Position numbers and translations under genes: made by a program. The notes beneath the pieces are model-generated. The model was given only the letters and a program-made list of their open reading frames with translations. It had not been told where the DNA came from and did not search any database. From Strongyloides papillosus (lineage: Eukaryota; Nematoda; Chromadorea; Rhabditida; Strongyloididae), in the NCBI GenBank assembly GCA_005656395.1, contig SRSI01000002.1:62001-126000 (forward strand): a DNA stretch of 64,000 bases, read 5' to 3'. Position 1 is the first letter of the stretch. Every line of letters starts with the position of its first letter. Positions 35,508 to 47,155 of this stretch are shown one piece after another.

Positions 35508-35926
35508 TTAAGGTTCAACACAATCATATTTACTTTCTCTAATACATCTATCCCAATATATATTTCTACATTCTTTAACGACAATCATTGTTTTAGTTAT
35601 ACTTGTTGTTTTACATAAATGAGTGAAATTGACATAAATATCTTTTAAATAAATAAATTATTTTTTGATTATATTTACTTACCATATAGTAGTATATATC
35701 TTGAAATGTCTCCAGTAAGGAGAGTTACTGGTGTGCCACATTCTTCGGTTCTATTCTCATAAACTTCCTCTGGTTTTCTTAAAGATAATTCAATCTTTTC
35801 ATTTCTAATATCTTTACATTTACATAGAGAAAAAACGGTAACAGCCATTTCATATCCTGATATCGGTAAAAAGCTTTTAGATATTGAAATAATTATAAAT
35901 ATTAATGATGTGTTAAAAACTTTCAT
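35508..35926 (-). CDS. Small secreted protein 2, two exons (125 aa)
   Basis: Exon 1 (35926-35683) begins MKVFNTSLIFIIISIS, a signal peptide, then VTVFSLCKCKDIRNEKIELSL and a TEECGTPVTLL segment; the donor is GTAAGT. Exon 2 (35641-35508) follows AAAAG and reads IYVNFTHLCKTT, VVKECRN, WDRCIRES and ends DCVEP. Phases agree and the total is 378 nt. Six or more Cys after the signal suggest an extracellular disulfide-bonded protein. The ending DC and the layout recall transthyretin-like secreted proteins of nematodes, which is weak evidence. It is the intact member of a three-copy family whose upstream DNA is also conserved. Confidence 0.65.
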
Positions 35927-36599
35927 TTTTGTATATTTTAAAAATAAAATTTTCCTTAAATACTAAAAATTATCATGAAAATTTATTTGAAAATAAATAT
36001 TTTAATTACGATGAATCAAAGAAAAACAAATATGATTACAAATAAATATTAATATTCTTTTTGTTTCAGATTATAAAGCTTTGAACATTATAGAAATCAG
36101 ATCCCTATCAAATAAGTGAATTTTATAAGATTTTATTCAGAAATTTTTATAAAAATGTTTAATTTTTGGCGTTTATCAGAGAAGAAAAAAGATCTCTACA
36201 TATTATTTTTCAATAATATATAGGTATAGTAATTTACATAACGATAGTAATATATTTAAATTTTCGATTTATAATTTTGAAATATGAATATTATAAAATA
36301 TAAATATTAATGGAAAGAAATTATAAATTATGAATTTTAAAGAAGAAATTTTAAATATTATATTGAATTTTAAATATAAAAATGTCTATAAATTGTGAGA
36401 TTATTTTCTAAAAAAAAGAGTTTTAATAAATTGTGTTAATTTATTGACTTGTGTGTTATTTTATTATCTTTTGGTTTTATTTTACAAATTTAGATTTTAC
36501 AATTATGTTTTTCTATTCTATATTAATTTGTATTAAAAGTAGAACGAACAATCAATTGCATTATATAGTAAATTTTCTGGTCAAATCAAATGCAACAAC

Positions 36600-36651
36600 A
36601 TTTATTTATTTTTTTTATTTTATTCGTTTTCACCTAAAAGGGACGAAAATT
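36600..36651 (-). other. Possible A-rich tail of LINE copy 2
   Basis: Read on the minus strand this is a short unique piece and then an A-rich tail (GAATAAAATAAAAAAAATAA) resembling the tail of the LINE fragment at 6302-6580. It lies where similarity to the flank of secreted-protein gene 1 ends. It fits the idea that the LINE inserted here and CMC-2 then inserted just after the LINE stop codon. This is inference. Confidence 0.4.
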
Positions 36652-36672
36652 CACAGAAAAATTTTTTTGTCA
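36652..36672. repeat. CMC-2 left terminal inverted repeat
   Basis: CACAG, A5, T7, GTCA. The partner at 48417-48437 differs at one A/T position. Confidence 0.65.
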
Positions 36673-36846
36673 TTTTTTAAACAAAAAGAGTAAATTTGTC
36701 AAATAGTACTCAGAAAAGACAAAGGTATGCATTTTTTAAAAAATTGTATAGTATGTAGATTTTTTAAATTTAGAAAAATGCATATTTTGCAATTCAAACA
36801 AAAATGTGTTTTCTAATTTTACGTGTTTAATTTTAAAAATTACAAA

Positions 36847-39272
36847 ATGAAATCTTCAAATTTTATTGTAATTTCTAGAAGATTAGAAAATAGTTTAATA
36901 AAGTTTGGATCTCTTAAAAATGAAATAAATGATTACTTAAATTCAAGCAACTCCAATATGTATGTGCGCTTTAATAATAAAAGGATAATGATTTTTTTAT
37001 TACATTTACTATTTTCAGACTTATGTTATTAAGAAATCAAAGCAATACGTGTAAAACTTATCAAAGAATTATTTTTAAAGATTTAACCAAAGTATTTCGG
37101 TATGTTTATTTACACATTTTGATAAACAATTTTTTAAAGTATTTTAAAATTTACAATATATTTGTGTGATCTTAATGATTTTACTTGTATTATATATTTC
37201 TTAAGTACATTTTAGTTAAGATTTGTTGTTATTAAAAAAGTAGAATTTTTTTTACCAATGATTTTGAATTATTGAAGAAATGGTAGTAAAAATTATTAAG
37301 ACCCATTGCTATATTATATTTATGTTAGAAATATATGAGAAAAAAGTTGAGCTTTATTTGTTTAGTAAATTGGAAAAATTTTTACACAATAATTTACAAA
37401 AATTGTTTTTTATGTTTATAGATAAAAATACCTATTGGTATATTTATTCTACATGAATAAAAAATCATTCTAAATATATATATCAATTTCTATAAAAAGT
37501 GTTTTAAAATAAATGTTCCATACATTTGATGATATAAAAATTGCTTATTTAGGACAAAAATTGAAATTTATAATTATTCTTCTAAATTTTTTGTGTTTTT
37601 AGAAAACTAGTTCCATTGGATTTGCAAAAATATGCTTATGCGAAATCTTTTTTTCTTGATCATGATGAAGAAATGCTTTTGCTCCCTAAAAATGTTTTAA
37701 ATAGAGCTAGCTTTAACAATATTGTTAATTTAAAAATATCAAGAGATAGAAAAAAAAATTTTCTTAGCAAAATGAATGAGAAAGAAAGTGAATATTCCGT
37801 AAGTTTAATTATCATCAGGCGATTTAAATTTTGCTTTAATTTTACTATTTATATTCATTTTAATGTTGCAATATTAAGTTAATACATTGAAGATATATTT
37901 TAAAAGTAAAAAATGAAATTACAATTTAAATATATCTTATATCGATAAACATTATTTTGATCCATTATTATGTTTGATATTTAATCTCTTGTAAAAACAA
38001 TTCTAACAAAACTCTTTTTTCACGTTTTTTTTCTTAATAAATATTCTTATTTCAGATTATTGGAAATGATTTAAAAAATTTGAAAAATCCAAGAGATTTT
38101 CTTGTAAATTATTATTTAATAGAAGATAAGAAAAACTTTATTTTAAAAAATTTGGAAAAAATTTACTCTGCTTTAAAATTAAAACCAGAACTACGAAATT
38201 TAAACAGTGCACTCAAAGGCTTGTTGGAATTTTATGGAAAAAATGAAATAATGATTAATTTATTTAATCTAAATTTAAAAAATAAAAATCATCCGTTGGA
38301 GGATGTTTTTAATTTTCTAAGTATGTTTTTTTAAAAAATTGAAGACAACGTTTTTAAAAATATGTAGTTAATATAATTTTTTTTATTAACTCAATTTAAT
38401 ATACAGTTAGATAAATTGTCTTTTGCAGAAATTTGTAAGATGACTTCTTCTACCATGCATTTGGGAATCATTACTTTTTATATATAAAATTTATTGTCAG
38501 GTCTTTCAAGATCTTTTTTAAACTGGTGTATCCTTTAAGCTGTGGTAATTGTATTTGACAGTTGAATTTTAGAGAATGCATAAAATTTCTTATTTAATCT
38601 TAAATTTTCTGACTGGAGTGTATAACTCCTGAAAATATTATGGAATTAGTAATATTTCAATAGAGTGTTATTAAATTGCTTATGTTTCTTAAAGTAGTTA
38701 TGATAATTTCAAAAATTTGATATATAATTTCTTTTTATAACATTTTATATAACTAAAAAAATGTTAAAAATTAAACAAAACTTCCGAAAATGATAGATGG
38801 TTATTAAAATTTTAACTTTATTTAAAAAAACATATTTAAAATTGTAAAAAAAGCATGCGAATTTCAATTCTTAAATCTAATTTTTATTAATTTATATTTA
38901 AATAAAAGCATTATTTTTTCAGCAAGAAATAAAAACATTGACAATCTTATAAAAGATGAATCGCCTAACAATAATTTAAGAAATGGAATTGTTAAACACT
39001 TTATAACCAATTCAAGATGTTTATATGTATTTTTTTTCGATTATTCTGTTATAAATTCGTCAGAGGATTTGATGGTGATAATCTTAAATTTCTTGCAAAT
39101 TAACTTGATTTGTGATAAAATGTTCATGCCAAAGGAAAACAAATTACTTTATCAATTTCTATTGTTATTGTCTGGATCAGTGCCAAGTAAAAGTGTCAAA
39201 AACAGAGGAAAACCATTAGATGATGCACAGTTACTTGTAGAATATTACAATAGCTGCAATTGTAGTTTATAA
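36847..39272 (+). CDS. CMC-2 accessory protein, five exons (334 aa), unknown function
   Basis: Exons are 36847-36959, 37019-37099, 37603-37798, 38056-38320 and 38923-39272. All introns are GT-AG (59, 503, 257 and 602 bp), and the first, second and fourth use GTATGT donors. The total is 1005 nt with all phases consistent. The protein is Lys/Asn/Leu-rich with no signal peptide, membrane segment or catalytic motif that I recognise. Its C-terminal block (LYVFFFDYSVINSSEDLMVIILNF) has a beta-then-helix pattern that recalls a companion protein found with similar transposases, from memory only. The neighbouring transposase gene is convergent with it. The open frame across four splices argues for recent function. 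The ATG at 36847 is the first in frame. Confidence 0.65.
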
Positions 39273-40433
39273 TGTTGTTATTTATTATATATAAAAAATA
39301 TTTGTAAGAATTTATAACGTTTTTGTTGTTTTTTTTTTGACAAAATATAAATAGAGTTAATTTTTTAGTTAAAAACATATTTTTATCCCTCGAGAAATCA
39401 GAACAAATTTTGATGACACAATGTATAAATTTTTTTCCGGTTTAATTTAATACAAAAGAAATCAATTGTAATCAAGCATTTTTTTTGTTTCCGTTTGGAA
39501 TGTATATACTTTTAAAACAATAAAGAAATGATAATTTTGGAATAATAAATATAAAACTTTTATAGTTTTTTATAACAGCTACTGTATTCAGATTTTCTTA
39601 TATATTAATTGAGTATTTTTTTAATTATAAATTTTTTAGACTGATATGGGTAATTGAGATAATTGAGGAAGTTCTCGAAGTTTGCTGAAGAGTTCTAATA
39701 ACAATAATAAGTAAGTGGAATTTTTAAAAATAATATCCATAAATGTCTATTTTTATTTCACATTTAACTGTATTTAAGGTGTTATTATATTTGATAGAAT
39801 TGTAGATTTTGCCCGTACTTTAATATTGTACTTGAAAGTTTCTTATCTTATCAATCGTCTGGAAATGGAATCAAAAACAATACATTAAAAGTATTTTTTT
39901 CAAAAGCATAGAAAGGCTTTTTGAAAATAAATATAAAGCATTATAAAGTAAACTGGCGCTACTAGTTATCATAAAATAATGACAATAAAAGTTATAAAAG
40001 TAGCTTTTGTGCCATAGATAGTTCTGGCTAACATCAAACATTTGTGTATGGTATAGGAGAAGTTATCCCTCATTTGTAGTTTACATATAGTTTATTTTCA
40101 TTCTCTCCATGTAATCATGTTTAAATGAATTCTACTTTTATTCTTAATTAATTTGGTAATGAGATCAGTACATAAATTCTTAAAGTTTATTAAAAATACA
40201 GAAAAGATATATTTAAAATTCAAAAACTACATGGTTTTTAATCATTTAGAAAGTGTTATTTATTGCTTTTTACAGCTATTTTTGTTACAAGTAAGGTATT
40301 TTAATCATGCATATATAAAATACTTACAAAAATATTAACAATTCATAAAATATAAACAAAAAAGTAGCGATCAACAATAACATTTATTTTTCGTAAATAA
40401 TTTGTAAGGTTTTCAAAAGGAAATTATTTGTGG
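39273..40433. other. Gap between convergent CMC-2 genes
   Basis: About 1.2 kb of AT-rich DNA between the stop of the 334-aa gene and the stop of the transposase gene. No exon was recognised. It probably holds both 3' UTRs. Confidence 0.5.
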
Positions 40434-43400
40434 CTATTCTTGAAAAGATGCATTCTGGACTTCCAATTCTAAATCATGTAAAAGCCCAGTTAACTCTGGA
40501 TCATATTCTGAGTTGTTTATTACTGTGTTTTTTGGTAGAATAAAATTATACGTATAATTCCAGTCTAGTTTCATGTCACTAATTTTGCAAGCAGTTTTTA
40601 AAGGCATATTTATATTTGAACATATTATTTCATGTCTAATCCATCTTTTAATTATTGAAAAACTCAAGTTTTTTTTATTATTGCTTTGTTTAATGAGATC
40701 TTTTGATACTTTATTTAAACTCTGAAAAATAAATGTAGAAAGTATTTTTTTTATTTAAATGTATTTTGAATAATTGTATATTAACTGTATTTAGTTGTTT
40801 TTTTATTAGTAATTATATTCATTAACTTAATTTCGTAAAACATACTTCATATCTAATTGTTGACAAGTCATAGGGCATAATTTTAAAATCCATTTCTACT
40901 GTTTTACACAATGTTCTTAGCATTAATGGAATATGTAGAATAGAATGAAATTTCATACTAAGCCTATATGATTCTAAAAAATTTCCAAATTAAAGTAATA
41001 AATGGATAATTATAATGATAAATCTACCGAATAAAGAAAACAGACAATTATAAAATTCATCAACAAAGATTTCTGATAAAGAGATAATCTCATCAAGGGT
41101 ATGAGTTCTTGATTGAAGTATGTACATCAAACTTATTAAATTATGTAGTAGATATACTAGTTTTTCTATTTGCGCATCAGGATTTGCAGTAATATAAGAT
41201 CTTAAATACAAAAACATTACATGTAAAAATTTCTCAGTCTGTGATCCTGACATGTGAAATGTTCCTTTTTTATCAAAATTCCTTCTAACAGTATTTAAGG
41301 CAAAAAGACCAGGTTTTAGAATAGATTTTAAACAATTTTCTTTGTCGACTGAAGCCAATTTAGATAAAATGTTTCCACGAAATTCCTCTGGATCTTCTTT
41401 AGTTACTAAAAGGAAATAGTTTGCAACAAGAAAGCTAATGTATGCTCCTACTCCTAAAAAGTAAGAAATATTTTCGTTAAAGTTATTACAAATAAATATT
41501 TTATAAAATTTATATGCAAACACAAATCACAAAAGAGATTCGAAGATAAATATGATGGAATGAATTATATTTTAATCCTTTTTTAAAATAAATCTTAACA
41601 CCGAGATTCGATCGTTTGGTTGGGTTTCGGTGCAACTTTCATCTAAACTACGCCAAGTATGTTTACCTTATTGTAAAAATATTGCTATATATTAAAAATA
41701 GTTTTTTATCTTGGCTTAGAAATATTATCATCATTTGAACAAAAAGTTGTTTGTACTTTACACTTATTTTTTAACAAATGAAATATAAATTCTATTACTT
41801 GTATTGCTTTTAATAATGAAAAGTAATAAGATGCATAGGTATTTTAAAATTATGTCTGCTATAAATCATATGAAAGACTATATATCAAAAATTTTTTACA
41901 TCTTACTTTATTTTTGTACTTTCTTACCTTCATGAAGATCGTGGAAGTAGTCGGAATATATATTATTTGATTTTGGTAACCATGTAGATTTCGATTGCTC
42001 ATTACTATTATCACGTAAAAATTGGAGAGTTTGTGAACATTTTCGATATAAATGATAATTCATTGGAGGGATTAAGCATGTTCTACAACAACTGTTTGAT
42101 CCTTTATTTGACCAGTTTAAAGGGAGTCCCAGTAATTTTTGCATAATAGCACTATCACCTGTAATAATTTATAATCCGTGATTAATAATCTGTGTTTTAC
42201 TTATATAGGTTACTTTTATGTATACATGTATCGTTTAAATATATGTGCTTCTTAAAAAATATTTTCAGGTAGTATTGCAAATATTAAATTTTTCTAAAAA
42301 TTGTTTTCGATAGAAAGTGAATGTTCTAATGTACAATAAAAATAACATATGGTAGATTATTTCTAGTAAAAAATATTGTTTTTGTAACAGATTTTAATAA
42401 AAGTATGTTGTGTAAATTAATTTGTGTATATAACGCAAAACTAAAATCATATTAAAACACATAAGCTATTTAAGTTCTTGTAGTGAACATTAAGCAAGTA
42501 TATTTTAGAATATAACTTCTATAATTAAAAACCTACATAACAAAAAAGGATTAGAGATGCCTGAACACCTAAAAAAATTATTACTCAACATATTAATATA
42601 TTTTTTGTTATATTATAATAGTGTACTCATGTTAGGATGAATAAAATGAACTAATAAAGGAAAACTATTCTTGAAAAGGTTCGAAAAAAAATTTAATTTA
42701 TGTAAGTTAAAAATATATATTGAAATTAACTTCCTATTCTTATTAAAAATTCAGTAATACTCATTGTTTTATTTTACATTTTTACTGTGTTAATTTCTTT
42801 TGGCGTATTCTAGAATATGAGTTCTTAGTTAAACTTTTAAAATAGAATAACTATTAACTATACGATCACAACATACAATTAATATGACATGTATATTTAT
42901 AATTAATTATTATTTGTGAATATAGTAAAACATAACAAAAGTTTTTTAATCACCATCTTCACTTACCCATTATTAAATGAACATTCAATTTAAATTCTTT
43001 TCCTTTAAAAGTAAGTACAAAATTATGAAAATGTTTTAATACTTCCATAATGTACAAACGGTAGTCTTTTTGGACATCTATAGTAGGTATGAAAGAAAAT
43101 GACAATAAATTTCCAACTTTAGATTTATCTTCTAATTCAGGTATAAGCAATCTATAACCTACATGGCATAGTTGTCCTGTAAAAAAATATTATTATAAAC
43201 AAGAATAATACTTTCAAAATAAATTTTTCGTCTTAATTATTTGTGATTATCTAGCAACAAATCACAGGATAATAGAATATTTTAATTATATATTCTCTAC
43301 GTTAAAAAATTAATATTGCTTTTAGTGGGGTCTAATTACTATTTTATTTAAGTAACATAACTGCGTTAAAAAATTTTTGAAAGTTTTTTTTACCTGATTT

Positions 43401-45523
43401 CGTTGCAGCAGTCATCATATTATTGTAGCACATGTCATCACAGTATAATAAAGCACCAATAGAACCATTTAAAGATTGAAGCAATGTTACCTCCCCAACA
43501 TCAGTTAATTTTGTTTCTAAAAATATTTTAACAGATCTTTTTAAATCAACACAATATCCCCGTCTAAGATCAATAGTTGGTGTATTATCATAAACATTTT
43601 TATTTCTTCCATGATCACTTCTTGATAAATTTTTTGATATTGAATCTAATTTTTGAACTAATTTAGAAGCACCCATTATTTTTTTATTAAAATTAATAAA
43701 TTTTAATGATTCTATCAAATTAAAATCAGATGTTTTGATGATTATCGTCTCAATAACTTTATAAAGAGCTTCTGTAGCTGCATCAGTTAATTTATAGTAA
43801 TATAGAAATTCAAATAGAACATCATTTACAAAATTTCCGAAATGTACTGCTTTTGTTTCTTTAGGTAAATTTTCATATGGTATTTCTGAATCTATTTCAT
43901 CGCTTTCGTCACCTTCATCGGCCCTTAAATATTTTTTTATAATATATTAAAAAAGTGTTAGATAGAAATAAATAAAATCATAATATAAACTAATTTCATT
44001 TACTAAAAATCAATTTTATAAATATATTAGGTTGTCCCATCCAAAATGACTATTTTTTACCCTAATTTTTAAATACACATAACTTTTTTAAAAATAAATA
44101 TTTTTATTCAAAATAACAACCACTACAATCTATACATCGTTGCCAACGAGATACGAGCTTATTGATTCCATCAACATAAAAATCCGGGCTTCTAGATTCG
44201 ATGAAAGCTTCAAAGGCAGCTTTTGCTTCTTCATCGTTCCTGAAGATTTTCTCCGTTAAGAAATTGTTCAGATGTTTGAAAAAGTGGTAATCTGTTGGAG
44301 AAAGGTCAGGTAAGTATGCCGGAGGAGGTAGAGTTTCATACCCCAATTCCCTCAATTTCTGAACGGTTCTTTTTGAAACGTGCGACTTTGCGTTATCGTG
44401 GAGAAGAATCGGTCCTTTTCTGTTGACTAAAGCGGGAACTTTCTGGGACAATTTCTGGTGCATTTTTTCAATTTGTTGAAAGTAGGATTCCGAAGTAATA
44501 GTTTCACCAGGTTTCATAAAGTCGTAGTGGATAATTCCTATAGCAGACCACCAAACAGTCACCATAATCTTCTTTGGGGAAAGTTTGGGTTTCGGAAACT
44601 GTTTTGGTGATTCATCCTTGTCCAACCATTGTCCAGATCTTTTGCGGTTGTCGTAGAGGATCCATTTTTCATCGCAAGTAATAAGACGACCAAGAAATGG
44701 GTCGTTCTTGTTCCTCAAAATGAGAGATGAGCAAATTTCATAACGACTTAATTTTTGATAGTCGTTTAATTCATGAGGTGTCCATTGATCAAGCTTTTTT
44801 GTCTTTTCTATCTCCTGTAAGTGACGGGAAACTGTTGATTTGGATACATTTAGTTCTCTAGCAAGTTCCCTAACCGTTGTACGTGGATTTGCTTCAACAA
44901 CTTCTCGTAGCACGTCGTTATCAAGAACCGACTCAGGCTTCTCACGCTTCTCATTCTCGAGATCATCACTGCCTTCTCTGAATTTTTTAAACCATCTTTG
45001 AACCGTAGAAGGAGAGACGAGATTTTCTTCGAAAGTTTCGTTGATTTCTTGTGTTGTTTTTGCGGCATTAGTACCGCGTTTGAACTCGTATAGCATCATG
45101 GCGCGAATATCACGTTTTGACAGCATTGTTTGTTTTTAAGATAAGATGATAATAAACAGAGTTCATGGCAATGATATATGTATCAACGTGTAGAGGAGAT
45201 TTAGGAGAATCTAACAGTTTGATTTTTATACCAAAACATAGCCAATCATTTGAGAAAACGCGTATCAAACAACGCATATCAAAAAATAGTCATTTTGGAT
45301 GGGACAACCTAATATTATATGATCTTAATTTTTCACAGTCATAAGGTAATTTTTATATTATAAAAATTGGTAAACTATCCTATAAATAATGATTCTTATT
45401 ATATATGACTTACATTCTTACTCTTTTTCTACTATGACAAATATGATATAATCTTAGATGTTCTTTATAATTAGATAATGACATTTTTCTTTTGACAATA
45501 CAATTATTAAATCCGCACATCAT
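40434..45523 (-). CDS. CMC-2 transposase-like protein, seven exons (640 aa)
   Basis: Exons on the minus strand are 45523-45414, 43923-43394, 43176-42967, 42158-41928, 41453-41028, 40973-40846 and 40721-40434. The sum is 1923 nt, with every GT-AG phase consistent and no internal stop. Exon 1 encodes a C2H2 zinc finger (CGFNNC, then EHLRLYH), a likely DNA-binding end. Exon 4 has GDSAIMQKLLG and CCRTC and ends FHDLHE, continued by GVGAYISFL in exon 5. Exon 5 also has KKGTFHMSGSQTEKFL. Exon 6 has LSMKFHSILHIPLML and YDLSTIRYE. These blocks are shared with the CMC-1 remnant and with zinc-finger CACTA-like transposases of animals. A mariner sits in intron 1. Catalytic acids cannot be assigned by eye. 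Confidence 0.75.
44027..45312 (-). mobile_element. Intact mariner element (1286 bp)
   Basis: Perfect 32-bp inverted repeats starting TTAGGTTGTCCCATCC lie at 44027-44058 and 45281-45312, flanked by TA on both sides (44025-44026 and 45313-45314). Length and structure are typical of mariner. It is visibly richer in G+C than its surroundings, as expected of a recent, perhaps horizontally acquired, insertion. It lies in intron 1 of the CMC-2 transposase gene, in the same orientation. Confidence 0.97.
44104..45126 (-). CDS. Mariner transposase (340 aa), apparently intact
   Basis: This cuts and pastes the mariner DNA at TA sites. The N-terminal HTH region reads RDIRAMMLYEFKRG...VQRWFKKF, followed by a second HTH (TVRELARELNVSKSTVSRHL) and the linker WTPHEL. 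The catalytic triad is ITCDEKWI (first Asp), LLHDNAKSH (second Asp) and YLPDLSPTDYHFF (third Asp), with 34 residues between the second and third, the DD34D of mariners. Length matches the family (about 345 aa). The start ATG is at 45126 and there are no stops or frameshifts. It is probably active or recently so. Confidence 0.95.
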   Translation of the reverse strand: MLSKRDIRAMMLYEFKRGTNAAKTTQEINETFEENLVSPSTVQRWFKKFREGSDDLENEKREKPESVLDNDVLREVVEANPRTTVRELARELNVSKSTVSRHLQEIEKTKKLDQWTPHELNDYQKLSRYEICSSLILRNKNDPFLGRLITCDEKWILYDNRKRSGQWLDKDESPKQFPKPKLSPKKIMVTVWWSAIGIIHYDFMKPGETITSESYFQQIEKMHQKLSQKVPALVNRKGPILLHDNAKSHVSKRTVQKLRELGYETLPPPAYLPDLSPTDYHFFKHLNNFLTEKIFRNDEEAKAAFEAFIESRSPDFYVDGINKLVSRWQRCIDCSGCYFE

Positions 45524-46150
45524 TTTTATTTTATTTTCATTTAGTATTAATTTTTAAAAGAATATTGGATACAAAGAACTTTGAAATCAACCCCCTAATT
45601 TCTTAATAATTCTTTATTAGTAGAATAAAAATGATGATTTAAAATATAATGAAAGTTAGAAATTCTAATGAAAAACTCTATCTTTTTGGGATGATTTCTC
45701 ATCTTTTGGTACTATTAGTTTTCTTTTTAGGAAACATTACTGCTATTTTTATGATTATCAATAACATGAAAAGCGTAATTCGCGTAGTGAAAATCCAATG
45801 AACAAATACTACACTTAATTGTATAAGAATTTTCATTCATATTTTTGAGCTAACATCAATTTTTTATAAAACTATTGCAATATTCCTGAAATTTCAATAG
45901 TAAAATATAGTTTGATATTGTGGTAAATGTCCAAAAGTACTTTGACAAGCGTCTTTATGATATATATTTTATAATGAATATTATATTTTTAAATTCAAAA
46001 TTTTGTATAGTCTATTATAATTTAAACGTTGATAACTTAGATAAATAGTTAATTTGAATTTTATTTTTTGATATGAAAATTATTAACAAAATTTTTAATA
46101 AATAAATTAGTAATATTTTTTATTTTGAAAATTTTTTTACTTATTTTAGA
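45524..46150. promoter_or_regulatory. Divergent intergenic region of CMC-2
   Basis: 627 bp separate the starts of the transposase gene (minus) and the 46151 gene (plus), so it probably holds both promoters. A T-rich run and TTTTAG just before 46149 could be a splice acceptor, in which case an upstream non-coding exon is possible. No TATA box can be singled out in such AT-rich DNA. Confidence 0.35.
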
Positions 46151-47044
46151 ATGGAAAATACTCATCCAATAGTTTCTTATTTAAAAGTATGTCAAAAAAA
46201 GAAAGAAATTACTATAAATTTAATAAAAGTGCTTACTCAAGAGGTTTACCTAGTCAATGAATTTGGAAATTCTTTACAAGAATTAAGTGAAAATCAAATA
46301 AGTTTCAAGCCTTGTTCTTCTAGCACCCCATTGAGTAGTAAAGCTGGAGATTCTGGGAGTGAAAAAAAAATTTTTATAGAAAAAGTAAAACCTTCATCTA
46401 TATCTGGAGGAGATTTAACTCTATCTGAGAATATCACAGTTGCTACAATTCCCATAGTAGAAAATGGCCTTAGCACAATTAGCAGTACTAAGACAGCATC
46501 ATCGTCATTGGTTAAGGAAATTAGCCGACAAAATTATGAAGCCGTCCAATCTCAGGTTGCTTTTTTGAACACTGTTATAACAGTCTCTGAACACAAGCAA
46601 ACTCACTTTTCTTGCTACACAGTTGAAGGAAAGCCGGGGGAGGGAAATTCTTTATTTGAAAAAACAACTAGTTACTTTAAAAAATTTAAATCTAATGAAA
46701 CACTGTCCTATATAATATCAAAAACAATAAATCGATTGTTTTTGACATTGTCAAAAAGTTTTTTTAAGAAGATTAATATAGTTACCAATAGTAACACTAT
46801 ACAGGAGATGATAATGGACCTTAATAATAAACCTGGGAGTCTTTATTCAACAGCTAAATCCAGAGAATTTTACATTCATACAAAGAATATTATTAATGAA
46901 GGAAAGATTGAGGAGGTTAATGTAATAACATGTAAAACTGATAAACCAAAAATTCTCGTATTAAACGAAAATGCTTCTGCTAACTTTATAGCAAAACATT
47001 TTGATAACGTAGGAATAAATGAAACATATTCTTCAAATCTTTAA
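46151..47044 (+). CDS. CMC-2 protein with possible RNase H-like fold (297 aa)
   Basis: A single open exon from ATG. Residues 1-130 are Ser/Thr-rich and probably disordered. From about 150 the pattern is strand-turn-strand (THFSCYTVEGKPGEGN), a long helix (SYIISKTINRLFLTL), a strand KKINIVTNSNTIQEMI, another helix and a strand EVNVITCKT. In RNase H proteins the equivalent strand reads TDS, where this has TNS, so catalytic residues appear lost. It may be a non-enzymatic relative, or the likeness may be superficial. It is convergent with the 47156-48249 gene (111 bp between stops), which has the same layout. No function is assigned. Confidence 0.5.
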   Translation: MENTHPIVSYLKVCQKKKEITINLIKVLTQEVYLVNEFGNSLQELSENQISFKPCSSSTPLSSKAGDSGSEKKIFIEKVKPSSISGGDLTLSENITVATIPIVENGLSTISSTKTASSSLVKEISRQNYEAVQSQVAFLNTVITVSEHKQTHFSCYTVEGKPGEGNSLFEKTTSYFKKFKSNETLSYIISKTINRLFLTLSKSFFKKINIVTNSNTIQEMIMDLNNKPGSLYSTAKSREFYIHTKNIINEGKIEEVNVITCKTDKPKILVLNENASANFIAKHFDNVGINETYSSNL

Positions 47045-47155
47045 TAAAAACAATCAATTGAATCTGAATAGAATTTAATTATTTTAATGTTTAGATATTT
47101 ATCATAAAACTTTTTTAAAATTATTATATTATGCATTAAAATTATTATTTTTATA

